A DNA stretch of 64,000 bases from Torreya grandis (GCA_037957365.1 JARHVA010000021.1:6102501-6166500), one strand, 5' to 3'; positions 45,800 through 58,368 are shown, counted from the stretch's first letter. Notes: a model not told the origin generated them from the letters alone. A program made the numbers and translations.

Positions 45800-47870
45800 A
45801 GGTTGAGGAACATATAGGTTGGTGAGTAGGTACTTCAGTAATGAGCATGCCAAGAACCATGTTAATAGTATGGGCATCATGAGAACTTTCAATTATGTTA
45901 GTATCATTCTTGGTAGGTGGATGGTTGGGAAAAGGCTACCTAAAGATGTCAAGGGCTTGGGTTTGAGGTGCATTGGGGTTATCCAACACAACCTCCCCTT
46001 TGTCAATGTGAGATTGGACAATACTCTTAAAGGTGTTACACCTACTAACGTCATGCCCTACTACTTGGTGAAAGGCACATAGATCATTTTCATTGTACAA
46101 AATATGAATGGGATGAGAAGAATCAAATTACTAAGGTGGGTTGATAGGATGAAGTTATATGATATTAGCTTTCAATAGCTTCTCTAAGATTGAAGCATAA
46201 GATTCTCTGAGTGGAGTAAATTGCTTCTAGGTGTTCGATCCTCACGCTTTACTTTGAGGAACTAGAGGATTTTGGTTGGTTGGTAGATGAAGGAGAAATA
46301 TATTTAAGGACAACCTCATTTGTAGTGCCCTTGATTTTGGTCCTAGTTTTGGTTTGGTTGTTTGATTTGGAGGAGGAAGCCTCATTTTATTTGTAGGTAG
46401 AGTTCTTATTTTTCAATTTTAACTTTCCTTCATTGATGGCTTGGTTTTCTAGTTTACATGCCATAGTAAAATATTCATCAAAGGTTCAAAAGATCTTAAC
46501 ATGCATTTTGAAAGATATGTGCTTGGCACATGATTGAGCAAAAAGTTTGATCAATTCAAGTTAGGGCAAGGAAAAGGAAAGTTGGTTGATGAGGCTCCTC
46601 TATCAAGCTATGAAATCAAAAATACATTCATCATTAAATTGCCAAATGGAGTATAGGTCAGTGATGGAAACTATCTTAGAGATATTTATTGAGAAATGAT
46701 CAAAAAAAGTTTGAGCCAATTAGGTAAAGGAGAAGATGGAATGCTTGGGTAAGACACTATACCAATCTAATGCCAGTTCTGACAAAGACATAGGAAAAGT
46801 GTGAAGGAAGGTATTATCATAGGCAATCAAGTAACATGAGTGTCTAAATGCCCTAAGGTGTTTCTAGGGATCCTCCTTACTCTAAAACTTGGAGAACTTG
46901 GGAAACTCCCATTGAGGAGGGTAGGGTCAGATAGGAATAGATGAGTGAATGGGTTCATTACAGATCTAATCATATGTTAAGACATTGTTATCTCCAAAAA
47001 TGGATGACTCTAAGGTATTCATCTTATCCATGAGCATCTTCATAAGGTATTCTTAGGGTTGTGCACTTGAAAGGTTGTAAGGTGCATATTTTTGTGGTGG
47101 TTGGGTGACATATTAATAGTGGGTAGGAGGTTAGGAGGCTACCACATATTGGTATGTGGAGACTGACAATTGGGTGGAATATATGTAAGGGTAGGTGGAT
47201 GCAGGTGGTTGGGTACTAGGTAGAGGTGCATGCCCTTGTGGGTTAGGGATGTGACCTAGGTTTGTTACAATAAACACCTATTTGTAGGAGTGATGGTTAG
47301 GTTGGTAACCAAAGGAAGGGTAGTGACCTTTATGGTAATTAGTGGTAAGGTAGAGGGTATAGGTAACACAATACTTTGAAGTAAGGCACTAGTTGTAGGG
47401 AGGTTAGCAATGCTAGTGGTAGGTAATCCCATGGCGAGGGGAGTATAGGTGGATAACGGTTGGGTTTCTCGCAAGGTAGAGGAGTTGGTAGGGGTAGAAG
47501 GTATAAGAGTGTTCATAGGTTGGGCAAGTTAGTTTTATATAGTAGTATCAAAGGGGTAGATGAGGAAGCTTGGGTAGCCAATGGTTGGGTGGTAACCATG
47601 GAAATAGAGGTGCTTCCCATGAGGTGGGAAGGTATGCTATAAGGTGCGTCCATAGGTGGAACCAAAGTAGGGGTGAGGTGAGACATAGTGTTAAGGTAAT
47701 GCTGGAGGGCCACATGATTGTTGTTTAGGAAGGTGGAAAAATCCTCATCTCCTTGGGGAACTTCTTGAGGGAAAGAGGGACTTCCTAAAGGGTGAGGAGA
47801 GTCTACTAGTTTAGATACATAGTCCATGGATGAGGAGGTGGAAGAGGTCACTTGGTTTGGTGATGGGTTT
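45800..47870 (-). pseudogene. E2 gag
   Basis: With frameshifts, the minus strand gives RIPRNTLGHLDTHVT and a capsid-like middle, FTPLRESYASILEKLLKANI, then the zinc-binding motif NENDLCAFHQVVGHDVSRC and NTFKSIVQSHIDKGEV. The CAFH...GHD...C motif is the form seen in Tat/Athila gag proteins. The N-terminal part (47265-47851) is Ser/Thr/Pro-rich. Confidence 0.7.
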
Positions 47871-48242
47871 TGCTCTACTAGATTCTTTCACTACTGGTGA
47901 ATAAGAACCATCCTAGGTAAGAGGGAGAAAATGCATAAACAATCTCACCACTCAAATAGAGAGAAGATAAGAAATGATCAAGAAAAACAATCACACTCTA
48001 AAGAGCATGTTAAGTCCTAAGGGTTCCTTTCAGTGTCTCTTTTGTCTTATGACTTAAGATTTCAATAAATGTGTGACTAAAAGTGGTTTGTAGAATAGGT
48101 ACTAGAGAAGAAATCTATGGATGGTTTTAGGTTGTTTAGGTGCTCAAAATAATATATATTGGGAATTGATACGTGGCTTGGTATTGGGGCCTACCCCCTC
48201 ATTTCATACACTACAATGATAAGGGTGTCAAGTGCTTAGCCA

Positions 48243-48269
48243 ATATATATATATATATATATATATATT
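48243..48269. repeat. (TA)n microsatellite
   Basis: About 13 TA units in the E2 leader region. Confidence 0.85.
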
Positions 48270-48633
48270 GATTTCTAGAGTTTATACTCAACCAGAGAGC
48301 TGAGTTGGTTCTCCCCTTGGTAATGACCTCCAAGTAGGATTGCCAGAAAAGGGTAAGTTTGCCTCTAGGTGATGAAATCTTAGTCGGGCCTTGTCTCAAG
48401 TTTTTTTTGATGTTTAATTGATAAACATGGTTTGGTTCAGTGTGTACAACATGAGTGATGCTATGATAGGATTAATTTGATTTAATTTAAATTATGTGAG
48501 CTAAACTTGTAAGAAACCAATGTATGCATGTAATTTTAAACCCAAAAGAGATTTTAGTTTTGTTAATGAGCACAAATAGAGAGAAGAGCATATAGATGCA
48601 AAGAAAAGAAACCCAAAGTAAATATTCAAGGCC

Positions 48634-48650
48634 CCACCAAGTGTGCCAGA
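48634..48650 (-). other. Candidate E2 primer-binding site
   Basis: The minus strand directly after the 5' LTR reads TTCTGGCACACTTGGTGGGG. A TGGCNC-type start near the LTR is compatible with a primer site, but I could not assign the tRNA. Confidence 0.35.
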
Positions 48651-48651
48651 A

Positions 48652-49948
48652 TGTTTTAGTGAATTTTAGCTTATATTTTGAAAGGAGAAGAAGAAACTTA
48701 ATATACGTATGGTTGAAAAACCTATTTGATATGTGCACATTGAATCAGATCATTGTGAAGAACTCCTTTTTGGCTTGGGAAGATGACTTGCAAGTAAGAC
48801 AACACTAAAGCAAATTGGTTTGTTAGATAGGTAGCTGATTGGATTACCTAGCACTAGCTAGGTCCTAAAAGCAAGAACTTCCTTAGGGGTTGTCAATCCA
48901 CACATTTTAAATAATTAATTTTATAAAATAGAATATAAGTACTTGAATCAATAATCAAAAGGTACTAAAATTGAACACAATAAATGCTTGCTAAAGAAAT
49001 AGACTAGAAATGACTAATATAACTATAATCAAGTTAATACTAGTGGTAAATGGCTTAGGTCTATTTCAAAAAGTTAGGTAGGGGTATGTGAATAGGTAGG
49101 GACACAAAAAACCAGATTTGGTTAGAGGTAAAAGAGTGAAAATAATTTACTATTTTTTTGGCATAGTGACCATTAGTGGTCAAGCCAATCATCGATGGTT
49201 GGATAGACCATCGCCGATTGAGATAACCATCGATGGTTATTGTGTATGGTTTTGGGTTGATAAATGGCTAATTGATAGGATCAAAAGGTGAGATTATGAG
49301 AGATGGTTTGGTGCTGGGATGAGTTTGAAAGCCAAATAAAGTAATTGGATACCAAAAACAAATACTTATCTTGTAGAAGGCTGATCAGGTGAGTGCTTGA
49401 GGTGGTTGACTCATTGGTGGAGTCTGATGTGATTCTAATAGAGTAAGAATACTTGGTGCTTTGACGAAGCTATGGTGACAATTTAGATCTTTGATGTGAT
49501 GGATAGATCACTATATTGATGATGATAAATGACCTATAAAACAAAAGAACTCTGGATGCACAAGCTCTTGATAATAATTACAGTTCCACTTCACTTTCCT
49601 AGTCCTCTCTTATAGGCAAGGCAAGAGAGTTAAAATAAGGTATTAACTGAGCCTTTTAATTATAACTTGCTCATGCAATGGCTTACATGTAGATTGAGAC
49701 AAGCTATATTTAGAAATGCAAGGAAGGTGGTTTGCATGTTGGTGGGCAAGAAGTTACACCTTGACTCTCAAGAGTTGAGGGTGAAAGGTCCAAATGGGTA
49801 AAATCTAGGTTAAGTTAGTTGGGAAAACTGACCATGGGTTAGGCTCAATAAGGGGTTGAAGGGTCAAATTGGTCCCAAGGGGTTCCTAAGATGGTCCAAG
49901 GGAATTTTGACATTTGGAATTATGGTGTGCATATTTTAGGTGTCTACA
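48652..49948 (-). repeat. E2 5' LTR
   Basis: 1297 bp, TGTTTTAG...TGTCTACA. Contains the same palindrome cluster as its partner (about 49168-49240). Confidence 0.85.
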
Positions 49949-49953
49949 AAACA
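49949..49953. repeat. Target-site duplication of E2, right copy
   Basis: AAACA against AAACC on the left side. Confidence 0.6.
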
Positions 49954-50320
49954 ATTAAGATCTCAAGTTTTTTGTAGCCTTTATCCATCCCTAACCAATA
50001 TTGAGAGGAGGCTTCCATGGATATCATTACTGGATTACTATGGTCTAAGGGTAAATTTTTTTATCATGGTAGTTATGTATCGAGTTACCAAGTATGCTCA
50101 TTTTTTTTCCTTGTCAAAACCATTTGTTGTTAGTACAGTAGCTTCTAAATTTCTCAATATAGTTCAGAAATTACATGGTACCCCAAAGATCATTGTAAGT
50201 GATCAAGATCCCATATTTATTAGTATTTTTATATTAAATTATTTGTATGTTTGGTCACCTATTTGGATCATATCATATCCTATCATCATCATTTTGATGG
50301 ATAAATAGAGGTAGTCACAA
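49954..50320 (+). pseudogene. C0 integrase core, after the E2 insertion
   Basis: The reading continues CQLNKGE at 18481 with ERRLPWISLLDYYGLRVN, VVMYRVTKYAHFFSLSKPFV and KLHGTPKIIVSDQDPIF. The first DDE Asp is Tyr (VMYRVTKYAHF; relatives VVDRLTKYAHF), the second is kept (SDQD). A frameshifted YHHHF DG-stop-IEV segment near 50285 keeps the Glu. Confidence 0.85.
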
Positions 50321-51058
50321 AAGGTCTTGAAGGGTATCTTTTTTGTTTTGTTTTCAAAAAATAAGACAAATGGGTTCATTAGATGCCACTTTTTGAATGG
50401 ATGTATAACACTTATTTTCACACTTTTTTCAAAATGTCTCCCTTTATGGCATTGTATGGATATCACCCCCCATCCATCACTTCAGCCTTGACAGTGCATC
50501 CCAAGGTTCAAGCTACTAAGGAACACATTCACCATCAATATGAGGTACTAGTTAGTTTGTAAGAGAATTTAGCAATGACACAAAATATAATAAAGCAATA
50601 AGTAGATAAACACTGCATTGAGTGGCATTTTGACATAGGTGATTGAGTCTTTGTTTGTTTGTATCCATATAAGTAGATGTATCTGAAACAACATAAAAAA
50701 GATAAAAATATGTCCCCTAATTATTATGACCCTTAACATATCTTGTAGAAAATTGGTAGTGTGGCATACAAGTTGGAATTATCCCCTTCCACTCACATAC
50801 ACCATATATTCCATGTATCTTGCCTAAAGAATGTAATTAGATAAAAAGTTTTCACTCAGATTAAGTTACCTGAATTGGATGACAAAGTCCAAGTCATTCT
50901 ATATCTCAAAGAGATCCTTCACACACACACTATGCAACTGAAGACTAAAGTGATTGATTAGTATTTGATCAAATGGAAGAGTCTATATTTAGAAGATGCA
51001 ACATGGGAGGATGAAGTGTTCTTATAGAAACATCTTGGTTTGATTCAATGTTGAGGAC
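50321..51058 (+). pseudogene. C0 integrase C-terminus and chromodomain
   Basis: Stretches read GDWVFVCLYPYK (integrase C-terminal box; one stop), KIGSVAYKLELSPSTHIHHI, FHVSCLKNVI, then LPELDDKVQVILYLKEILHT and the chromodomain YLIKWKSLYLEDATWEDEVF at 50958-51017. The aromatic and acidic residues of the chromodomain fold (Y.IKWK, W.D..TWE) are present. In chromoviruses this module binds modified histone H3 and steers integration to heterochromatin. E4 is inserted a few codons further on. Confidence 0.85.
51054..51058. repeat. Target-site duplication of E4, left copy
   Basis: AGGAC, identical to 58354-58358. Confidence 0.9.
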
Positions 51059-52365
51059 TAAAATATCCCTTTCAAGATATTTAACTAAACATGATTTTTT
51101 AATTTTCAAATACAAATAATACAAACACCATACAAAGAATAAGTTTAACACATATAATATATTAAATATTCAATCACACACAAATACTACCACAACTACA
51201 AATCCTCACACAATCCTCAATGGGAATTCATGCACACCACACTTACAATACTTCACACACTAAATTTTCTACTACAACTCTGAATCTATAATGAACCAGC
51301 TAGGTGAGATCTCACACCACCAAAACAAACAAGTTATGAAGACCAAGTGTAATTCCTGGATGAAATTACCAACACCAGCTAGGGAAGATATCTCACCACC
51401 AAAACCAATCATTAATACTCCATGGAGTTAATCCAAGGAAGGAAAATTTGAACACAAGTTCAATATCCAAAAATAGGGGGGTTTATGATTTCAAAAGATG
51501 AAATGCAAGAAGGGAGATATCATGCTAATATAACATTTACAATGGAGAAGAAGAATAAGAATTAAATTCATGAGAGAGAAGAAAATGTGCCATGCTATAA
51601 TGGTTTCACTATTCATCACTATTCACCAACAGTGAAAATTGTCTTTCACATGTGCAATGTCCACTTGAAAGGCATCTTCATGATGAACTTTGACCCTTGC
51701 ATGTGACCTTAATCAGGTATAGTAGACCATGTTTTCCACTATCACATGTGCATACTCATGAGTTAAAATATTCCACAACTTATGACTCCTCCCACATGTG
51801 CCAAAGATCTCTCATATGTGCCAAACATATTCAAGATTTCCTTTTTGATTTTATCCATGTGCATTCAAATTATATTCCCCACCTTACATGTGACCCCCAT
51901 TCAGGAATAGTAAGTCATTCACCCCAATTTCCCATGTGCACACTCATAAGTCAAAAGATTATCAATATTTTGACTTCAATCAAGGCTATCCCATATTACA
52001 TGTTTAAGAGGAATGATGAGATCCTCAATCAATTTGTCTCCCACATGCTCTCTTTATTCATCCCATGTGGCCAAGTGGATAAATGAGCCCCATTTCTCTC
52101 TCATCCACTTTCAACAATTAAAAATTACTATATGGGCTATTACCACATCACTAATGACACCTCATCACTAAGCCATCTCATTACTATGCCATGTTTAATG
52201 CTTAGTCACTCATGAATAATGATCCATGAATAGTGTTAATGAATAATAATTGGTGAACAATAATCCCACCCTAATATTCCCTTAAAGTACCTAACTTAGC
52301 ATATGAGAATAAAATAGGCTAATGATCTTTTGCAAGTGTCTGATTCAGATAAAGGGGACATTATA
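51059..52365 (-). repeat. E4 3' LTR
   Basis: Starts TAAAATATCCC (TG mutated to TA) and ends GGGGACATTATA. Partner of 57040-58353. Confidence 0.9.
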
Positions 52366-52378
52366 GTCCTCCCTTCCT
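52366..52378 (-). other. E4 polypurine tract
   Basis: The minus strand reads AGGAAGGGAGGAC directly before the 3' LTR. Confidence 0.8.
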
Positions 52379-52560
52379 AAACTTGCTTTCCCATAAGTAA
52401 TTGTAAATTCAGATGCTGAAGAATATACTCTCCCTCCCACATAACATACTCTAAGGAAAAGTCCCTTCATCAAATTAGATATTCTTTGAGCACTTGACTC
52501 CTTAACCTCTTCTATTTGGTATCCAATATAGCATCATGAACTAAGATAAATATTCCCTCC
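52379..52560 (-). pseudogene. E4 chromodomain
   Basis: After a LDEEGIFILVHDAILDTK-like segment the minus strand gives LRSQVLKEYLI and MWEGEYILQHLNLQLL, the end of a chromodomain (EYL..W...E..TWE...IL..). One frameshift and stops. Its presence makes E4 a chromovirus. Confidence 0.7.
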
Positions 52561-53750
52561 TCATCCAATATTGGTGCCTCATGAGATGTCATGATGTGTT
52601 GCCTGAGTGCCGTTTTTGAGGCAAGAAACATGAAGTACATTATGAATCCCACTACTCTATGGTAACTCCAATTCATATGCTAGCTCACTAATTCTCCACA
52701 CAATCTTTTAAGGTCCATAGAAACAAGGCTTAAACTTATCCACACCACTCTTTTTCAATGTATATTTCCTATATGACTGTAGACATAAGAAAACTAAGTA
52801 GCCATCCTCAAAGATCCTCTCAACTATGTGTCTATCCACACAAATATTCTACTGATCCTAGGCATGGTGAAGATTATACTTAAGTGACTTAAATATGTCC
52901 TAACTATCTTGAATCCAATCCTTGGCCTTAGGATTCATACTATCATCAAATGCTAAGACCACTAAAGACATAACATCATACCCATATAGTGATTGGAAAG
53001 GAGTTATGCTAATTGACATGTGATGGGTGGTATTGTAATAATTCTCACCCAAATATAACCAATTAATCTAACCCCTTTTCTACCTCATAACATACTTGCA
53101 CAAATATCCTTCTACCCACCTGTTCACAATCTCTATATGGCCATCTATTTGGGGGTGGCAACTCTTTCTCAAGGTCAACTCTGTGCCAACTAGTCTGAAT
53201 AGCTCCTACCAAAATATAATGAGAAATATACTATCTTGATCATTGACAATGTTCTTCAGCCATCCATAGAGTCTGAACACCTCTATAAAGAACAACTCCA
53301 TAACTTGAGGTGCATTGTACTTAGAAGACGTGGTAAAGAAATGAACATATTTGATCAACCTATAAACCACCACAAATATGCAATCTGTACCCTCAACCTA
53401 GGTAGACCTATAATGAAATCCATGGATATACTTTCCCACTTATACTTAGGGATAGGCAATGGCTACAATAATCAAAATAGGAAAGTATGCTTTGACTTAT
53501 TTTGCTAACAAGTCATACACTCTTTGACATGGCACAAGACATCATATTTGAGGCCCTTCTATGAGAATCTCTCTTTGATCTGTTTATAGGTTTTGAAGTA
53601 ACCTTGATGTCCTGCAAGAGGTGTGTCATGAATGGACCTCAAAATTTTCTCCTTCAATTTTGATTTAGGTACCATATAAATCCTATCCTTGTAGTAGATG
53701 ACATCATCTACCACTCTATACCTATCATATTGATTCCTACCATCCATAAT
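52561..53750 (-). pseudogene. E4 integrase
   Basis: The zinc finger lies at 53559-53747 (KEKILRSIHDTPLAGHQGYF, then KTYKQIKERF, and CHVKECMTC after a stop). The core reads [49 protein letters not shown] and CHPQIDGHIEIVNRWVEGYL. The first catalytic Asp is Tyr (VVYRL), the second (NDQD) and the Glu (HIEIVN) are kept. The C-terminal part has VERIFEDGYLVFLCLQSYRK. Two frameshifts and several stops. Confidence 0.85.
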
Positions 53751-53879
53751 ATTGCATCTAAAATTATTATAGAATAGTCTACAAAGAGGTGAGCCTTCTA
53801 ATCAATTAAAGTCTCAATCATAAAATGTAAAGTGGGTTTCTTAGAAAGGGCATTGGTTACCACATTCCTCTTCCCTTTC

Positions 53880-54250
53880 ACATACTTAATGTCAAAATCA
53901 TAGGCCTAAATTTTACTTACCCACTTTTGATACCTCTCATTCAAATCCTTCTCCTCCAAGAAATATCTCAAGCTATTATGATCCATCCTAACAATATATG
54001 TCCCACCTATTAAATATTTCCTAAATTTTGCCAAAACATGCATGAAGGTGAGCATCTCCTTATCATCGGTGGAGTATAATATATCCATATCACAGAGCTT
54101 CTTGCTCTCATAGGTAATAGGGTGCTTATTCTATATAAAAATGACACCTATTCCCACACTTGACACATCACACTCCAACACAAAGTGCTGAGAGAAATTA
54201 GGTAATGCTAAAATAGGACAAGTTCTCATTACCTATTTAAATTTATTGAA
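53880..54250 (-). pseudogene. E4 RNase H
   Basis: ILYSTDDKEMLTFMHVLAKF, RKYLIGGTYIVRMDHNSLRY and FLEEKDLNERYQKWVSKI: the gypsy RNase H (Y...DKE.LA.....WR.YL.G, TDH.SL.Y, Q.KW). The Asp of the MDHNSL motif is kept. Confidence 0.85.
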
Positions 54251-54379
54251 TGTGTGTTGAGCCCCATCTATCCATTCAGAAGCTCTTTTCTTAGTGAGAT
54301 CTATAAGAGGTGCACCCAGCTGAGAAAAACCCTTGACAAACCTCCTGTAGTAACTGAAAAGGTCAAATAATACTCTTAA

Positions 54380-54980
54380 TTTTGTCAATGTCTACAATGG
54401 TGTCCAATCCAAGATGTCTTGAATTTTCTCTTGATGGACCTTCACTCCATCAACACTAATCACATACCCTAAGTAAAGGATTTTTGTCATGCCAAAATCA
54501 CACTTGGAAAGATTTTGCAAACAAAGACTATGCCTCCATGATACCCAATACAACATAAATATGATTGAGGTTGTCCTCCCATGCCCTTCTATATATCAAA
54601 ATATCATCAAAGAACACCAGTAAAACTTTCCTCAAATGCTTGTTGAAGATATGATTCATGCATGACTAAAAAGTAGCAGGAGCATTGGTTAATCTAAAAG
54701 GCATGACCAAAAACTCACAGTATCCATAATGACATCTGAAAGTCATCTTGTGAGTGTCCTACTCATAGACTCTGAATTGATGGTAACCTAAATGAAGATC
54801 AATCTTCAATAAATACACTACTCCAGGCATGTCATCCAAAAGTCATCAATCCTATGAATTGGGTACCTATTCTTTATGATCTTCTTGTTGAGTGCATGAT
54901 AATAAATGCACATCTTCATGGTCCCATCCTTCTTCACCAGAATAATTGAAGAAGCAAAGGACTCAAGCTAGGCCTAATGT
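54380..54980 (-). pseudogene. E4 reverse transcriptase
   Basis: The minus strand reads SIILVKKDGTMKMCIYYHAL, NKKIIKNRYPIHRIDD, then [29 protein letters not shown] and MNHIFNKHLRKVLLVFFDDI. The YDD box is FFDDI (Asp pair kept). In VKKDGTMRMC.DYRALN the Asp before YRAL is Tyr (CIYYHAL). It carries several stops. Confidence 0.85.
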
Positions 54981-55401
54981 GACCCATATCCAACAAATCC
55001 TTGATTTATTTCTTAATTTCTTCTTTGAATCCCTTAGGGTTCTAATAAGGATTCATGATAATGGGCTTAGATCCCTCTTCAAGCTTTATCATGTGTTCAC
55101 AACCCCTATTAGGTGGTCTACTATTAAGAATCCCACTAAAAACCACACTATGTTTATCCAATATATATTGGATATCCACATGATGCTAACCATCTCTATC
55201 AGAAGGGGTATGAGGAGAGATCAAAAATTGGGATACCCAAGAGACCTCTCCTTATAAAAAAAGTGCCTCCATCCTCTTTTTAGTGGCTAAACTAGGTGAT
55301 CCCTTATCTATTTCTCAAATAATAATTCTTTTTCCTTCATGCCTGAATTTGAGATTCATAATATGGAAGTTTTGTGAATATCTCCCAAGGGAGTGCATCC
55401 A

Positions 55402-55640
55402 CTAAATGCCAAAAACCATGTCAATCTCCCAAAGATTGACATGATTATTTCTTAAGGTAATGTTCAAATATAAAATCTTCTTGCATCTCATAGTAAATCC
55501 ATTAGCAATCATCAAATTGAATCCTGGAAAATTGTCCATCTTAAGACCTCTTTTTATCCCCTGGCCTTCATCTATGAAATTATGGGTTACCCTAATGTAA
55601 ATCAAGACTATTATATATTTCCATTACAATAATACTCTCA
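55402..55640 (-). pseudogene. E4 aspartic protease
   Basis: YIRVTHNFIDEGQGIKRGLK, MDNFPGFNLMIANGFTMRCK and EIDMVFGI. Same family as the E1 protease (ATHNFID, KRGL, EGF...VADG). The DTG triad is destroyed (YIRVTHNF). Confidence 0.8.
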
Positions 55641-55791
55641 CCTTGAAAGGATGATACCTAAGGGTTCTTGAAAGAGAAGCAATAGTTCCTTCCTTAGGTC
55701 TTCCTATAGTCTTCTCCTCTTGCTCAACAACAACCTATTCCTGGTCATTATTTGATCTAGAGTCTGCCTCCTCTTCACAATAAAAAGTGAC

Positions 55792-55983
55792 CTATATATA
55801 ATGTACCTTGCCTTTCCCAAGGCACATATGTCCTAGAATCCATGGATATTTGTAGGAGTAAGAGAGTTTATTCCTCTTGTTCTCATTCTTGGTCTCATCA
55901 TCCATCTTATTAATTACATATTTTTGTGTCAAGGCAACCATAGACTTATTTTGAATGCTCCCTTTTGAATTATTCCAAAGCAT
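55792..55983 (-). pseudogene. E4 gag zinc-knuckle region
   Basis: Contains LSYSYKYPWILGHMCLGKGK followed by VHYI. Relatives have C..C..PW..GH.C.GKGKVHYIEV; the first two Cys are Ser or Tyr here. Confidence 0.7.
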
Positions 55984-56091
55984 GGGATTTAAAGGTATAG
56001 AAGTCTCTAAATAAAATGCATTTTTGATATCTTCTTATGAAGATGAAGGGTTGAATGCCTTCACAAGACCCTTGAGATGCTTAGACAATCC

Positions 56092-56500
56092 TTATATAAA
56101 ACGAACAATGAGCCCCCTTTCTAAAATATTAGTTACCATGATGGATAATTTTTTAAAATTACTAACATACACATCCACATTACCTCTTTGCCTTGGGTGA
56201 TCCAAATCTCTAAATTGCTCTTCAGGATCCTTTCTATCAAATCTTTTAATCAACCACTTGCAGAATTCATCATATGATTTGATTTGATCATGATTTTGAG
56301 TGATCAAGCCATGGTACCACCAATCATGTGCAACATATTCAAGATGAAGGGTGGAAAACTTAATATCTTTTGCTTCTACCATTGAATTGAGAGACAAGTA
56401 GGTGTCCAATTTTTGTAATCAGCTCTAGCAGTGCATTTATCATTTTCAGTAAAAGTAGAGAGAATTATCTTACCCAAGGCATGCTCCAATTATTTTAGTT
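56092..56500 (-). pseudogene. E4 gag capsid region
   Basis: TYLSLNSMVEAKDIKFSTLH, LEYVAHDWWYHGLITQNHDQ and KRFDRKDPEEQFRDLDHPRQ, then SNFKKLSIMVTNILERGL. It matches E1 gag segment by segment (HDWWYHGM, ERFDRRDPE, FQRLAVMVPNISERRLV). Confidence 0.85.
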
Positions 56501-57026
56501 TTGACTGAATCCGTGCCTCTTGCCTTGTATCACATTTGATCCTCCTTATAGATAAATTATTTTTTAATGTCATGGATTCTCAGACCTTAAATGGAAATGA
56601 TTTTTATTCCTCATAATAATGAGCAACTTCTTTTGTGAATGTAGTCACTTCTCTTGGAATCACTTCTTCTCTTTGAATAAACTTGGGATTTTGGGGTCTA
56701 TTGATGAACCCCACTTCTAGATTTTGAGATTCCACCCCTGGTATCTTGTTCATATTATTTTATCTAGAAGTGCTAGATTTTCCATTATTTTTTTATTGGT
56801 AGGCTTGTTCTACATAAACTGCATCATCTGGCCAAACATGTCAAAAAGGTAGTTTTGCCCTTGAATCATCTCATCAAATCTCCTTGTCTTAGATTATCTA
56901 TACTCTTCTCTATCCTCCATTGTTTCTTATAGTTTTAATTTATTTTTATCTCTTCTATAATGTCTAAAGTATCTATCACTAGGAAGCATCACACAACACA
57001 AGACCTACAGACTGACAAGATCACTA

Positions 57027-57038
57027 GCTCTGATACCA
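57027..57038 (-). other. E4 primer-binding site
   Basis: The minus strand reads TGGTATCAGAGC one base from the 5' LTR; identical to the E1 site. Confidence 0.95.
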
Positions 57039-57039
57039 C

Positions 57040-58353
57040 TGAAATATCCCTTTCAGGATATTTAACTAAACATGATTTTTTTATTTTTAAATATAAATAA
57101 TATAAAAACCATAAAAATAATAAGATGAACACATATAATATATTAAATATTCAATCACACACTTACACATAATTCCATAGCTACAAATCCTCACACAATC
57201 CTTAATGGGAATTCTTACACACTACACTTACAATACATCATACACTGACTCTACTAATGCAACTCTGAATCTACAATGAATAAACTTTAGGGGATATCAG
57301 AACACTAAAACTAACAACTCTACTATGAATAATAAATGTAATTCTCGAAAGAAATTACCAACACTAGCTAGGGAGGATATCTCACCACTGAAACCATTCA
57401 TCAATACTCCATGGCATTAATCCAAGGGAGGAAGATTTGAATACAAGTTCAATGTCTAAAAATGGGGGGGTTTATGGTTTAAAAATATGAAATTAAATAA
57501 GGGAGAGATCATGCTAATATAGTATTTACAATGGATAAGAAGAATAAGAATAAAATTTATGAGAGAGAAGAAAATGCACCATGTTATAGTGGTTGCACTA
57601 TTCATCACTATTCACCATTAGTGAAAATTATCTTGCATGTGTGTAAGGTCCACCTGAAATTCATCTTCATGATGAAATTTGACCCTTTCATGTAACCTCA
57701 ATCATGAATAGTAAACCATGTTTCCCACTAACCCATGTGCATACTCACGAGCCAAAATATTCCACAACTTTTGACTCCTCCCACTGTGCCAAATATCTCT
57801 CACATGTGCCAATCATCTTCAAGATTTATTTTTTGAATTTACCAATGTTCCCTCAAATTTTATTCCCCACCTTGCATGTGACCCCCAATTAGGAATAGTA
57901 GGCCATGTCTCCCACTTTCCCATGTGCACACTCATAATTCAAAAGATTCCTCATCTTTTGACTTTAATCAACGGTGCCCCACATCACATGTTTGAGAGGA
58001 ATGATGATATCCTCAATAAATTTATCCCCACATGCTCTCCTTATTCTTTCCATGTGGCCAAGTGGATAAATGTGCTCCATTTCTCTCTCTTCCACCTTTA
58101 ACAATCAAAAATTACTATATGGTCCATTATCACATCACCAAGGACACCTCATCACTATGCCACCTCATTACTATGCCACATCATCATGATTAGTCACTCA
58201 TGAAAAGTTATCCATGAATAGTTCCAGTGAATAATAATTGGTGAATAGTGATCCCACTCTACTATTCCCTTACAATATCTGACTTAGCCTATGGGAATAA
58301 AATAGGCTAATAGTCTTTCACAAGTGTCTCATTCGAAAGAAGGGGACATTATA
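57040..58353 (-). repeat. E4 5' LTR
   Basis: Starts TGAAATATCCC and ends GGGGACATTATA; partner of 51059-52365. Confidence 0.9.
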
Positions 58354-58358
58354 AGGAC
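58354..58358. repeat. Target-site duplication of E4, right copy
   Basis: AGGAC, identical to 51054-51058. Confidence 0.9.
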
Positions 58359-58368
58359 ATTGTTGTTT

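Larger units (their letters stand above)
18489..49948 (-). mobile_element. E2: large Tat-like Ty3 element, split by E1 and E3
   Basis: Direct LTRs of about 1.36 and 1.30 kb (18489-19846 and 48652-49948) bound it. On the minus strand the order is 5' LTR, gag, protease, RT, RNase H, a second cellular-type RNase H, integrase, then a 4.4-kb non-pol region with an antisense plant mobile domain pseudogene, polypurine tract, 3' LTR. The dual RNase H after RT is known from the Tat group of plant Ty3 elements. Without E1 and E3 it is about 16 kb. It sits inside the C0 integrase gene. Confidence 0.9.
51059..58353 (-). mobile_element. E4: autonomous-type chromovirus inside C0
   Basis: Direct LTRs of 1307 and 1314 bp (51059-52365 and 57040-58353), perfect initiator-Met primer site, purine-rich tract and perfect 5-bp target duplication. 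On the minus strand the order is gag, zinc knuckle, protease, RT, RNase H, integrase, chromodomain, so all modules of a complete chromovirus are present although interrupted by stops. LTRs differ at roughly 10% of sites in the first 240 bp by eye. Gag and protease closely match E1. Confidence 0.95.
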
